Below, piece after piece: positions 7,712 to 15,776 of a stretch of DNA of 64,000 bases (position 1 is the stretch's first letter; each line of letters starts with the position of its first letter). A program made the position numbers and the translations under genes. The notes below the pieces were generated by a model. It searched no databases. It was not told where the DNA came from and saw nothing but the letters and a program-made list of their open reading frames with translations. The stretch comes from CBDDIP01 sp965229005 (GTDB lineage Bacteria; Actinomycetota; Acidimicrobiia; Acidimicrobiales; Ilumatobacteraceae): NCBI GenBank assembly GCA_965229005.1, contig CBDDIP010000002.1, positions 2,790,001 through 2,854,000 on the forward strand. The letters are read 5' to 3'.

Positions 7712-8512
7712 ATGCCCACGCTGAACGTTGGATCACAGACCGTCGGTTACGCAGTCGAGGGCGATGGCGAGCCCGTGCTGTTCCTGCACGGCACGACCAT
7801 GAACCGCACCGGGTGGGACCTCGTTCGCGGCGCGCTGCCGGCAGACGCCGGGCTCCAGCAGGTGCTCGTCGAGTTCCCCGGATCTGGCGAATCCCCGCGC
7901 GCTGACGCGCCGTTGACCGTCGACGGGCTGGCCGATCAGGCGCACGCGGTGATGGCCGAGCTCGGCCACGAGCGCTACCACGTCGCCGGCTACTCGCTCG
8001 GAGCGGTGGTCGCAGCGGGCGTCGCTGCGCGTCATGCCGACGCGGTGCGCAGCGCGACGTTGCTGTGCGGTTGGGTGACCAGCGACGCACGGCAGCGCTT
8101 CACCTTCGATCTGTGGAAGCGGCTGATCGAGGCCAGCCCTGAGCTGTTCATGCGCTACGCGGTGGCCGACGGCTTCACCGCCGCGGCGATCGGTGGACTG
8201 GAGCCGATGCTCGACGGAGTGGTCGCACTCGGAGCCAGCTCGTTGGCTCCTGGTTCGGCGGATCATCTCGACCTCGACATCGTCGTGGACATCGCCGACC
8301 TGCTGGCGTCGATCACCGCGCCGACCTTGGTGATCGGTGGCGTCGAGGACCGCTGGTGCGGGATCGAGCACAGCCGGGCGCTGGCCGCTGGAATCGCCGG
8401 CTCGCGACTGGTCGAGCTGCCCGGCGGGCACCTCATCATCCAAGAGCTCGCCGGCGAGATCGCCACGCTGCTGTCGGCGCACGTCGCCGACGCAGTCGCC
8501 AACCCGGCATGA
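7712..8512 (+). CDS. Alpha/beta-fold hydrolase
   Basis: This 266-residue hydrolase has an oxyanion-hole segment LFLHG (23-27), a nucleophile elbow GYSLG with S95, a likely acid D213 in GVEDRW and a catalytic H240 in PGGHL, all at family spacing. The cap region (about 120-190) is helical. It resembles small esterase or acyl-transferase-like hydrolases, and the substrate is unknown. Its stop overlaps the next gene's ATG (ATGA), so the hydrolase and thioesterase are translationally coupled. Confidence 0.9.
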   Translation: MPTLNVGSQTVGYAVEGDGEPVLFLHGTTMNRTGWDLVRGALPADAGLQQVLVEFPGSGESPRADAPLTVDGLADQAHAVMAELGHERYHVAGYSLGAVVAAGVAARHADAVRSATLLCGWVTSDARQRFTFDLWKRLIEASPELFMRYAVADGFTAAAIGGLEPMLDGVVALGASSLAPGSADHLDLDIVVDIADLLASITAPTLVIGGVEDRWCGIEHSRALAAGIAGSRLVELPGGHLIIQELAGEIATLLSAHVADAVANPA

Positions 8513-8970
8513 GTCGCGCCGACCAGTTCACGCCGCTGCCGGAAGCCGCGCTCGCCCGCTGGTCGGGGTTCGGCAACTGGGAGCGTGAGTACTTCCCGTC
8601 GCTCGTCGGGCTCGTCGTCGAGGAGGTGCGCACCGACTACTGCCGGATGCGCATGCCGTTCCGCCCCGTGCTGGAGCAGCCGGCCGGGGTCGTCCGCGGT
8701 GGAGCGATCGCCACCTTGCTGGACTCGGTCGTCGTTCCGGCGATCGGTGCGGTCTACGGCCCGGACGTGCGCTACTCGACGGTCGACATGCACGTCCAGT
8801 ACCTGTCGGCCGCCGTGCAGACCGACCTCGTCGCCGAGGGGTGGATCGTGCGGCGCGGACGGACCATGGTGTTCTGCGAAGCCGAAGCGGTGTGCGTCAG
8901 CAACGGCCGCATCGCCGCGCGATCGATCCTGACGTACCACGTCAGCACGCCAGCCGTTTCGGCCGGGTGA
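8509..8970 (+). CDS. PaaI-type hotdog-fold thioesterase
   Basis: This 153-residue single-hotdog protein contains VVRGGAIATLLDSVV (about 63-77), the PaaI/YbgC-like helix segment with the conserved G-G and Asp, and TVDMHVQYLSAAV as the core strand. Such proteins release CoA from acyl- or aryl-CoA esters. It overlaps the hydrolase stop by 4 bases and is followed 25 bases later by an acyl-CoA synthetase, consistent with acyl-CoA turnover. Confidence 0.9.
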   Translation: MSRADQFTPLPEAALARWSGFGNWEREYFPSLVGLVVEEVRTDYCRMRMPFRPVLEQPAGVVRGGAIATLLDSVVVPAIGAVYGPDVRYSTVDMHVQYLSAAVQTDLVAEGWIVRRGRTMVFCEAEAVCVSNGRIAARSILTYHVSTPAVSAG

Positions 8971-8982
8971 GGTCGCCCGCTC

Positions 8983-8988
8983 TACGGT
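8983..8988 (+). promoter_or_regulatory. -10 box of the acyl-CoA synthetase gene
   Basis: TACGGT, 7 bases before ATG 8996. Confidence 0.55.
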
Positions 8989-8995
8989 TCGCCGG

Positions 8996-11161
8996 ATGAG
9001 CACGCACGAGTCTCGCCACACACTGTCGGAGTCGGCGTCGAAGCAGCTCCTGCGCGACGCGGGCGTGCCGTTGGCACCTGAGCGCGAGGTGGCCACGGCC
9101 GCAGACGCTGCCGCGGCGGCCGGTGAGCTCGGCTTCCCAGTGGTGGTCAAGCTGTGCGGCGCCGCGATCGCGCACAAGACCGAGCGCGGCCTGGTGAAGT
9201 TGCGACTCGGTGACGCAGGTGCGGTCGAGTCGGCCTCGAGCGAGCTGCTCGGCAAGGCGACGGCTGACGATGGTGATGTCAGCCTGCTGGTCGCGCCGAT
9301 GATCAGCGGCAACCGCGAGCTGATCGCCGGGCTGGTGCGCGATCCGCAGTTCGGTGCGAACGTGATGCTCGGCGTCGGTGGCGTGCTGGCCGAGGCGGTG
9401 GCCGATGTCGTGTTCCGGCCGGTGCCGGTGAGCGACGTCGACGCGCAGGAGATGATCGAGGGTCTGGCGACGCAGAAGCTGCTCGGCGAGTTCCGCGGTG
9501 AGGCGGCGATCGATCGCGTCCAGTTGGCGGCGGTCATCGTCGGGCTGAGCCGGTTGGCCGTGGAGCGCCCGGACATCGCCAGCATCGACGTCAACCCGTT
9601 GATCGTCGCCGCCGACGGCACCGTCGTGGCCGTCGACGCGCTGGTCGAGCTCGGCGAGACGGCCGAGTCGGAGCGGGCGGCGATCCGTCCGCGGCCGACC
9701 GACGAGCAGTTCCGCGCGTTGTTCGAGCCGAAGGGTGTGCTCGTCGCCGGGGCCAGTTCGCACCCGGGCAAGTTCGGGTTCGTCAGCCTGCACAACATCC
9801 TGGCCGCAGGCTTCGCCGGTGGTGTGTACGGCACCAACCTGCAAGGCGAGGAGGTCCTCCGCATCAAGACGGTTGCCGACATCGCCGAGCTGCCCGACGG
9901 TGTGATCGATCTCGTCTTCGTGTGCACCCCGGCGAGCGCCAACCCGGCGCTGCTGCGGGCCTGCGCGGCGAAAGGCGTCAAGGCTGCGTTCCTGACCAGC
10001 GCCGGCTACGGCGAGGCCGGTGACGAAGGGCGCATCGCGGAGGACGAACTGGTGGCGTTGGCCGACGAGCTCGGCATCCTGCTCGCCGGTCCGAACGGGC
10101 AGGGCGTGGTGTCCACGCCGGCCAAGCTGTGCGCACAGATCGTGGCCCCGTACCCGCCGGCGGGCCGCATCGGCGTTGCATCGCAGAGCGGCAACTTCGT
10201 CTCGAGCTTCCTCAACTACGCCCGCCAGACCGGCGTCGGCATCAGCCGAGCGGTGTCCGCCGGAAACGCGGCCGCGGTGACCCCGGCGGACTACCTCGAC
10301 TGGTACGCCGACGACGGTGCAACCGGGGTCTCGTTGGCCTACGTCGAGGGCATCGTCGACGGTCGCACGTTGCTGGAGCGCTTCGCCTCGGTCGCCGCGC
10401 GCAAACCGCTCGTGGTGGTCAAGGGTGGGGCCACCGAAGGTGGGGCCAAGGCGGCGGCGAGTCACACGGGTGCGCTCGCCGCCAACGACAAGGTGTTCGA
10501 CGGTGCCGCCCGCCAGGCAGGCGTCACCCGCGCGGCGACGGTGGAGGAGGCCTTCGAAGCGGCGGCCACGTTCGCCACGCAACCGTTGCCGAAGGGACCG
10601 AACGTCGTCATCCTGACGACCGCCGGCGGGTGGGGTGTGGTGACGAGCGATGCGATCGTGCGCGACGGTCGCCTGTCGCTGCTGACGCTGCCGGCCGACC
10701 TGGCCGCGCAGATCGACACGAAGCTTCCGCCGCGCTGGAGTCGCAACAACCCGGTCGACTGTGCGGGCGGCGAGACTCGCGACACGATCCCCGAGGTGCT
10801 GGAGATGATCGCCGCCCACCCCGAGGTGCACTCGGTGATCTACCTCGGCCTCGGGATCCAGAGCAACCAGGCCCGATTGATGCGCGAGGGCGGCTTCCAC
10901 CCGGGCTACGGGCTGGACCGCATCGTCAGCTACCACGAACGCCAGGACGAACGCTTCGCCCAGGCCGCGTACGACCTGTCGGTGCAGTACGACAAGCCGA
11001 TCCTGTGCGCCACTGAGCTCGCCGTCGCCGACCCGGACAACCCGGGCCCGGCCACCGTGCGCGCCACCGGGCGGCTCTGCTACGCCAGCGGCAACCGAGC
11101 GGTCACCGCGCTCGGCCACCTCTGGCAGTACTCCCGTTTCCGCCAGCGCCGCGCGCTGTAG
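8996..11161 (+). CDS. ADP/NDP-forming acyl-CoA synthetase, beta-alpha domain order
   Basis: This is a 721-residue single-chain ADP-forming acetate/acyl-CoA ligase. Residues 1-220 form the ATP-grasp (beta) part, with PVVVKLCG, AHKTERGLV and DVNPLIV. Residues 240-380 form the CoA-binding Rossmann domain (VLVAGASSHPGKFG, NPALLRAC). Residues 390-700 form the ligase-CoA domains (VASQSGNFVSSF and SHTGAL with the phospho-acceptor H490). Many homologues place ATP-grasp last, whereas here it comes first. It makes or breaks acyl-CoA with nucleotide coupling, and the acyl group is unknown. Downstream, the convergent VOC gene is only 15 bases away. Confidence 0.92.
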   Translation: MSTHESRHTLSESASKQLLRDAGVPLAPEREVATAADAAAAAGELGFPVVVKLCGAAIAHKTERGLVKLRLGDAGAVESASSELLGKATADDGDVSLLVAPMISGNRELIAGLVRDPQFGANVMLGVGGVLAEAVADVVFRPVPVSDVDAQEMIEGLATQKLLGEFRGEAAIDRVQLAAVIVGLSRLAVERPDIASIDVNPLIVAADGTVVAVDALVELGETAESERAAIRPRPTDEQFRALFEPKGVLVAGASSHPGKFGFVSLHNILAAGFAGGVYGTNLQGEEVLRIKTVADIAELPDGVIDLVFVCTPASANPALLRACAAKGVKAAFLTSAGYGEAGDEGRIAEDELVALADELGILLAGPNGQGVVSTPAKLCAQIVAPYPPAGRIGVASQSGNFVSSFLNYARQTGVGISRAVSAGNAAAVTPADYLDWYADDGATGVSLAYVEGIVDGRTLLERFASVAARKPLVVVKGGATEGGAKAAASHTGALAANDKVFDGAARQAGVTRAATVEEAFEAAATFATQPLPKGPNVVILTTAGGWGVVTSDAIVRDGRLSLLTLPADLAAQIDTKLPPRWSRNNPVDCAGGETRDTIPEVLEMIAAHPEVHSVIYLGLGIQSNQARLMREGGFHPGYGLDRIVSYHERQDERFAQAAYDLSVQYDKPILCATELAVADPDNPGPATVRATGRLCYASGNRAVTALGHLWQYSRFRQRRAL

Positions 11162-11176
11162 ATCTGGCGCGGCCGG

Positions 11177-11545
11177 TCAGCCCGGCGCGTGGCAGACGGC
11201 CTCGACGTTGTTGCCGTCGGGGTCGCGGACGAACGCGCCGTAGTAGTGCTCGTGGTACTCCGGCCAGACCCGAGGTGCGTGGAGGACCTCGGCGCCGATG
11301 CTGATCGCTGCGGCGTGGAAGGCGTCGACGTGTGCGCGTGACTCGGCGGCGAAGGCGATGTGCGACTCGCTGAAGCCATCGCCCGAGTCGTGCACGCTGA
11401 TCCAGAAGTCCGGCTTGTCGACGCCGTACCCGTAGGCGACACCGAAGTCCATGAGGCGCGTCGCTCCGAGCGGGGCGAGGACGGTGTCGTAGAAGTGCGA
11501 GCTGGTGGCCATGTCGCGGCACTGCATCCCAAGGTGATCGAGCAT
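11177..11545 (-). CDS. VOC (glyoxalase/dioxygenase-superfamily) protein
   Basis: This 122-residue protein carries one beta-alpha-beta-beta-beta repeat pair: MLDHLGMQCRDM opens strand 1, HIAFAAESRAHVDAFHAAA is the second module, and FVRDPDGNNVEAV is the typical closing strand with the metal-binding Glu. It is a stand-alone metalloenzyme of unknown substrate, related to lactoylglutathione lyase-like proteins. The start is the ATG at 11545, preceded 6 bases earlier by CAGAAT, a near -10 match. The open frame further upstream is not coding. Confidence 0.87.
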   Translation of the reverse strand: MLDHLGMQCRDMATSSHFYDTVLAPLGATRLMDFGVAYGYGVDKPDFWISVHDSGDGFSESHIAFAAESRAHVDAFHAAAISIGAEVLHAPRVWPEYHEHYYGAFVRDPDGNNVEAVCHAPG

Positions 11546-11624
11546 GCCGACATTCTGGCCGAGCTCGAGTGGCCTCGCCGAGATGCGAGTGCTGGAGTGC
11601 CCGGACCGGAGCACCGACCCGTCG

Positions 11625-11630
11625 TAGGCT
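11625..11630 (+). promoter_or_regulatory. -10 box of the PBP4-like gene
   Basis: TAGGCT, 10 bases before ATG 11641. The spacing is at the long end. Confidence 0.4.
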
Positions 11631-11640
11631 TCGCAGCGAG

Positions 11641-13068
11641 ATGACGGCACGCAGGAGGAACCCCATCGCTGCGCTGGCGCTCGTCGCCGCCGTCCCGGCG
11701 CTCGTGCTCGCGGGCGTGTGGAAGCTCGCCGACAGCCAGGCCGGCGACGCAACGCAGGGCGTCGCCCCATCCGACTCGGCCTCGTCGGCCGCGGCGCTCG
11801 ACACGCCGCTGCTCAGCGTTCGCCGCGCCCCCGGCACGCTTGCTCGGGACGTGAACGTCGCCGCGTTCACCACGGCGCTGCAGCCCTTGCTCGACAAGGT
11901 CGGTGGCTCCTCCTGCGTCGCCGTTGCCGTCAACGGTCAGCTCGTGGCGGCGAAGAACGAGACCGTGCTGGTGCGCCCGGCGAGCACCGTCAAGCTGCTG
12001 ACGGCGCGCGTCGCGCTCGACGTGCTCGGTGCCGACTTCACGTTCACCACCACCGTCACCGGCGACGTCGGTGACGGTGGCGTGGTCGCCGGCGATCTGT
12101 ACCTCGTCGGGGGTGGCGACCCGTTGCTGGCCAGCACGTGGTGGAAGGGCCCGAGCGCCAACTACCCGGAGTTCAACCACACCTCGATCGAGGCGTTGGC
12201 GCAGTCCGTCGTCGATGCCGGTGTCACCACGGTCACCGGCGGCATCGTCGGTGACGCCAGCCGCTACGACGAGGAGTGGTATGCGCCGACGTGGCCGCAA
12301 GACGTCCGCTTCTCCGACGGCGGACCGGTGTCGGCGCTGCTGGCCAACGACTCCCGTGAGAGCCCGACGAAGAGCTCCAACGATCCCGTCGTCGGGGCCG
12401 CGCAGGTGCTGATCGACGAGCTCGTCGCCCGTGGGGTCACCGTCGGTGGCGCAGCATCTGCCGGCAAGGCCGGCTCGTCGAAGCCGGTCGCCTCGATCAA
12501 TTCGATCGCGTTGCCGGGGGTGATCGCCGAGATGCTGACCACGAGCGACAACAACACCGCCGAGCTCGTGCTGAAGGAGATCGCCCTGCACGAGACCGGC
12601 ACCGGCAGCCGCGAGGCGGGGCTGGGTGTCGTGCGCGACAAGCTCGCCGAGTGGGGGATCCCCACCGACGGGTTGACGCTGGTCGACGGATCGGGCCTGT
12701 CCACCGAGGACGAGATGACGTGCACGACGATGCTCGGCGTGCTCGAGCACGGCACGGTGGACGATGCCGTCGGGGCCGGCATGCCGGTGGGCGGCGCAGC
12801 CGGCGGCACGTTGTCGGACGCGTTCCTCGACGCGCCACTGGCCGGGCTGATCCGTGCCAAGACCGGCACGCTCAACCACGGTGGGGCGAAGGCGCTCGCC
12901 GGTTACGTGCCGCTCGACGGCGGCGGCAGCATCCAGTTCGCGCTGATCCTCAACGGCACGACGATCTCCAACAAGACCGAGTACCGCCCGATCTGGGACG
13001 ACCTCGCCTCAGCGCTCGGCGCCTATCCAGCCGGGCCGACGGTCGCCGCCCTGCTGCCGCGCTCATGA
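11641..13068 (+). CDS. dacB: D-alanyl-D-alanine carboxypeptidase/endopeptidase (PBP4 family, S13)
   Basis: A 475-residue class-C low-molecular-mass PBP that trims or cleaves peptidoglycan cross-links outside the membrane. One N-terminal hydrophobic segment (about 8-25) follows an Arg-rich start and acts as signal or anchor. The three active-site motifs are present: STVK (S115, K118), SDN (302-304) and KTG (407-409). The PBP4-type insertion between the first two motifs is kept (LYLVGGGDP, GGIVGDAS). ATG 11641 begins directly with the basic signal region. Its stop overlaps the next gene by ATGA. Confidence 0.94.
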   Translation: MTARRRNPIAALALVAAVPALVLAGVWKLADSQAGDATQGVAPSDSASSAAALDTPLLSVRRAPGTLARDVNVAAFTTALQPLLDKVGGSSCVAVAVNGQLVAAKNETVLVRPASTVKLLTARVALDVLGADFTFTTTVTGDVGDGGVVAGDLYLVGGGDPLLASTWWKGPSANYPEFNHTSIEALAQSVVDAGVTTVTGGIVGDASRYDEEWYAPTWPQDVRFSDGGPVSALLANDSRESPTKSSNDPVVGAAQVLIDELVARGVTVGGAASAGKAGSSKPVASINSIALPGVIAEMLTTSDNNTAELVLKEIALHETGTGSREAGLGVVRDKLAEWGIPTDGLTLVDGSGLSTEDEMTCTTMLGVLEHGTVDDAVGAGMPVGGAAGGTLSDAFLDAPLAGLIRAKTGTLNHGGAKALAGYVPLDGGGSIQFALILNGTTISNKTEYRPIWDDLASALGAYPAGPTVAALLPRS

Positions 13069-13739
13069 CCTCGCTGCCGATGTTCCCACTCGGGTCGGTG
13101 CTGCTGCCCGGTTCGGTGTTGCCGCTGAACATCTTCGAGCCGCGCTACCGCCAGCTGGTGCGCGACTGCGTCGAGGCGCCCGAGCACGAGTTCGGCGTGG
13201 TGCTCATCGAACGGGGGAGCGAGGTCGGTGGCGGCGACGTGCGCCGCGATGTCGGCACGATCGCTCGGATGGTCCAGGTGGCCGAGCTGCCCGACGGCCG
13301 GTACGCCGTCATCGCCGTCGGCACCGCTCGGATGCGCGTCGTCTCGTGGCTGCCCGACGACCCGTACCCGCTCGCCGACGTCGAGGAGCTCCCCGACGTG
13401 CTCACGGATGCCGATGCCGAGTCGCTGTGGCCGGTGATCGACGGGCTCCTCGGCCGTGTGCGCAGTGCCGCTGCGCTGGCGTTGGAGCTCGGCGACCCGG
13501 CCACCGATCCGACGAGCATCACCCGCGACGCGCTCGGCGAGGACCTCGTCCACGCGTCCTACCGCATCGTCTCGGCCGCTCCCGTGGGCAGCGACGACCA
13601 GTACCGGCTGCTCGCCGCGAGCGGTCCGGCCGAGCGGCTGACGCTCCTCGCCGAGATGCTCGAGTCGCTCGAAGCGGTCCTCTCCTTCCGGCTTGCCGAT
13701 GCCGGTGAACAGGCCGGAGACGACCTCGGCGGCGGCTGA
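13065..13739 (+). CDS. Lon N-terminal (LON substrate-binding) domain protein
   Basis: This 224-residue protein begins with MFPLGSVLLPGSVLPLNIFEPRY-type sequence, the hallmark of the Lon-N/PUA-like domain, and continues with GTIARMVQVAELPDGRY and the helical tail of that domain. No ATPase or protease domain follows, so it is a stand-alone adaptor-like protein and not Lon. It is coupled to the PBP4 gene by a 4-base overlap. Its function is unknown. Confidence 0.9.
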   Translation: MTSLPMFPLGSVLLPGSVLPLNIFEPRYRQLVRDCVEAPEHEFGVVLIERGSEVGGGDVRRDVGTIARMVQVAELPDGRYAVIAVGTARMRVVSWLPDDPYPLADVEELPDVLTDADAESLWPVIDGLLGRVRSAAALALELGDPATDPTSITRDALGEDLVHASYRIVSAAPVGSDDQYRLLAASGPAERLTLLAEMLESLEAVLSFRLADAGEQAGDDLGGG

Positions 13740-13758
13740 CGCGTGCTACACATATCGG

Positions 13759-14106
13759 GTGCCCGAACCGGACGCCAAGAAGAAGTCAACCGATGACGGC
13801 CAGATCGGCCAGATGGTCCAACTCGTCAAGGACTACGCCACCCAGGAGGCGCTCGGCCCTGTCAAGGGCGCCGGGCGTTGGCTGGCGTTCGGTGCTGCCG
13901 GCGCGTTCGCCATCGCCATCGGGTCGCTGTTCCTGGTGCTGGGCCTGCTGCGGATGCTGCAGACCGAGTTCCCCGGCACGTTCGGCGGCAACTGGACGAG
14001 CATGTGGCCGTACGCCATCGCCTTCGGCTTCGCGTTGCTGGTGATCGGTCTCGCGGTCAGCCGCATCGGCAAGGGCACGCTGCAGCGAACCAAGGAGAAG
14101 CACTGA
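13759..14106 (+). CDS. Small two-helix membrane protein, phage_holin_3_6-like
   Basis: This 115-residue protein starts at GTG 13759. After a charged region of about 25 residues comes an amphipathic helix (MVQLVKDYATQEALGPV), then two transmembrane segments near 46-66 and 84-104. The organisation matches the actinobacterial holin-superfamily-III-like (DUF1469) membrane proteins found in ordinary chromosomes. No prophage gene is nearby, so a lysis role is not supported. The next gene starts on its last stop base (TGATG). Confidence 0.75.
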   Translation: MPEPDAKKKSTDDGQIGQMVQLVKDYATQEALGPVKGAGRWLAFGAAGAFAIAIGSLFLVLGLLRMLQTEFPGTFGGNWTSMWPYAIAFGFALLVIGLAVSRIGKGTLQRTKEKH

Positions 14107-14309
14107 TGGCCCAGCGAATCACCCGCGACGACCTGGAGAACCGCTTCCGCGACTTCCAGGGCGATCTGCAGGGCAAGGCCAACGACGCCAAGCCCAAGCT
14201 GGTCACCATCGCCGCCGCCGGCGGTGTCGTGCTCCTGCTGCTGATCTTCCTGCTCGGCAAGCGCAGCGGCAAGAAGAAGACCACGCTGGTCGAGATCCGG
14301 CGGGTCTGA
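14106..14309 (+). CDS. Small single-pass membrane protein, unknown
   Basis: This 67-residue protein has a polar helical N-terminus (about 1-33), one transmembrane helix (about 35-50, AAAGGVVLLLLIFLLG) and a Lys/Arg-rich tail. The ATG overlaps the preceding stop by one base, which indicates coupling with the upstream membrane protein. No family is recognised. It may be a partner or topology anchor for its neighbour. Confidence 0.7.
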   Translation: MAQRITRDDLENRFRDFQGDLQGKANDAKPKLVTIAAAGGVVLLLLIFLLGKRSGKKKTTLVEIRRV

Positions 14310-14315
14310 CGACGC

Positions 14316-14585
14316 ATGGCTCGAACTGCTCGACGCCGGCCCAGCCTGCTGTCACCCACCGCGTACCTGCGCCGCGGCGCGCTGTACAAGGGACTGCTCG
14401 GCGGCAAGCGCGGCTGGATGACCGTCGGCGCCGTGCTGTGGGCGCCGCGCGTCATGAAGAAGGCGTTCGGCAAGAACGAAGAGGTCGTCGCCCACGAGGT
14501 GCTCAAGCCCGGGCAGGCGATCCGACTCGAGGCGATCCCGCCGCCGACGCGCCAGCAGCGCAAAGCTGCGAAGCGCGCTCGTTGA
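14316..14585 (+). CDS. Small basic protein, unknown
   Basis: An 89-residue, strongly basic protein (SPTAYLRRGALYKGLLGGKR near the N-terminus, RQQRKAAKRAR at the end). It has one weakly hydrophobic patch around WMTVGAVLWAPRV (34-46) but no clear membrane helix. It starts 6 bases after the preceding stop and belongs to the 13759-14585 trio, which looks like one small membrane-associated operon. It is not recognised. Confidence 0.65.
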   Translation: MARTARRRPSLLSPTAYLRRGALYKGLLGGKRGWMTVGAVLWAPRVMKKAFGKNEEVVAHEVLKPGQAIRLEAIPPPTRQQRKAAKRAR

Positions 14586-14601
14586 CCCCAGACTGGACGT
14601 C

Positions 14602-14802
14602 ATGAAGATCCTGCTGCGCAACCCGCGGCGCGAGATCGAGCTGGCCGGTCCGCGTCGCGTGCACGCCGTGCTGACCCAGCTCGAACTGAACCGCGAGTCG
14701 CACCTCGTCATCCGCAACGGCACGCTCGTGCCCGGCGACGCCGAGCTGCTCGACGACGACGTCGTCGAGATCCGACCGGTGATCAGCGGGGGAGCAACGT
14801 GA
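14602..14802 (+). CDS. MoaD/ThiS/TtuB-like sulfur-carrier protein with C-terminal GGAT
   Basis: This 66-residue beta-grasp protein opens with the strand MKILLRN, has a Leu-rich helix (RVHAVLTQLEL), and contains the typical LVPGDAELLDDDVVEIRPVI run leading to the di-glycine tail. In sulfur carriers the terminal Gly carries a thiocarboxylate. Here two residues (Ala-Thr) follow the GG at 63-64. It overlaps the ttuA start by 4 bases, so it is very likely the sulfur donor for TtuA, as TtuB is in Thermus. The extra residues would have to be removed, or tolerated, for thiocarboxylate formation. Confidence 0.83.
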   Translation: MKILLRNPRREIELAGPRRVHAVLTQLELNRESHLVIRNGTLVPGDAELLDDDVVEIRPVISGGAT

Positions 14803-15776
14803 CCGCCTCGTTCTCGAAGTGTCGCGTCTGTCGCGGGCCGGCGATCATCGACCTGCCCCGCCACAACGCCAACTTCTGCGCGGAGCACTTCCTCGAGCTG
14901 TGCCGTCGCCAGGTGGTCAAGGCGATCGAGCAGTTCGACATGCTCGACCGCGACGACCGCATCCTCGTCGCCGTGTCCGGTGGCAAGGACAGCCTGGCCG
15001 CGTGGGACATGCTCGTCGAGCTCGGCTACCAGGCGGACGGGCTGTACATCGGGCTCGGCATCGGCGACTACAGCGACGTCTCGGGCCAGTACGCCCAGGC
15101 GTTCGCCGACGAGCGAGGGCTCACGCTGCACCGGGTGTCAGTGCGCGAGGAGCACGGCTTCGACATCCCCACCGCAGCGCGCGCGACGCGCCGCGTGCCG
15201 TGCTCGGCGTGCGGCACGACGAAGCGCCACCTGTTCGACAAGGCCGCGATCGACGGCGGGTACACGGTGCTCGTCACCGGCCACAACCTCGACGACGAAG
15301 CCGCGGTGCTGTTCGGCAACACGTTGCGATGGGAGGTCGAGTACCTCGCTCGCCAGCTGCCCGTGCTCGCCGCTCGCAACGGCTTCCCGAAGAAGGTCAA
15401 GCCGCTGGTGCGACTCACCGAGCGGGAGACCGCGGCGTGGTGCGTCGTGCGTGGCATCGACTACCTCGTCGAGGAGTGCCCGATGGCGGCCGGCAACCGA
15501 CACCTGGCCTACAAGGAGACGCTGAACTCGATCGAGAACACGTCGCCCGGCACGAAGGCGTCGTTCTACCTGAACTTCATCGAGAAGATGGCGCCGCTGC
15601 TGGCCGGCCAGGCCGGCGAGCACGGCGAGCTGGGCACGTGCTCGCGGTGCGGTTCACCTGCCTCCGGCGAGATCTGCGCGTTCTGCCGCATCGAGGAGAA
15701 GGCGTCGGCGCACGAGCCCGTGCCCGTGGAGATGATGATCAAGACCCGTCCGCGATCAAAGGAAAGCCGTCGATGA
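14799..15776 (+). CDS. ttuA: tRNA-5-methyluridine(54) 2-sulfurtransferase TtuA-like
   Basis: A 325-residue TtuA/Ncs6-family PP-loop enzyme. The N-terminal zinc site is C8/C11/C27/H30, SGGKDS (60-65) is the PP-loop, and C135, C138 and C227 match the three cysteines that hold the catalytic [4Fe-4S] cluster in TtuA. A C-terminal zinc ribbon (CSRC...CAFC) completes the architecture. The family activates U54 of tRNA and replaces O2 with sulfur from a ubiquitin-like carrier. GTG 14799 overlaps the carrier gene, and its stop overlaps trmI by ATGA, so the three proteins are made together. A TtsA-type cytosolic thiolase (Ncs6 role on other positions) is the main alternative. Confidence 0.9.
   Translation: MTASFSKCRVCRGPAIIDLPRHNANFCAEHFLELCRRQVVKAIEQFDMLDRDDRILVAVSGGKDSLAAWDMLVELGYQADGLYIGLGIGDYSDVSGQYAQAFADERGLTLHRVSVREEHGFDIPTAARATRRVPCSACGTTKRHLFDKAAIDGGYTVLVTGHNLDDEAAVLFGNTLRWEVEYLARQLPVLAARNGFPKKVKPLVRLTERETAAWCVVRGIDYLVEECPMAAGNRHLAYKETLNSIENTSPGTKASFYLNFIEKMAPLLAGQAGEHGELGTCSRCGSPASGEICAFCRIEEKASAHEPVPVEMMIKTRPRSKESRR

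Noticed and set aside
13065..13739. Lon protease
   Set aside because: Only the N-terminal substrate domain is present, with no AAA+ or protease domain.
13759..14106. Prophage lysis module suggested by a holin-like protein
   Set aside because: No endolysin, integrase or structural phage gene is near, and this family occurs in normal actinobacterial chromosomes.
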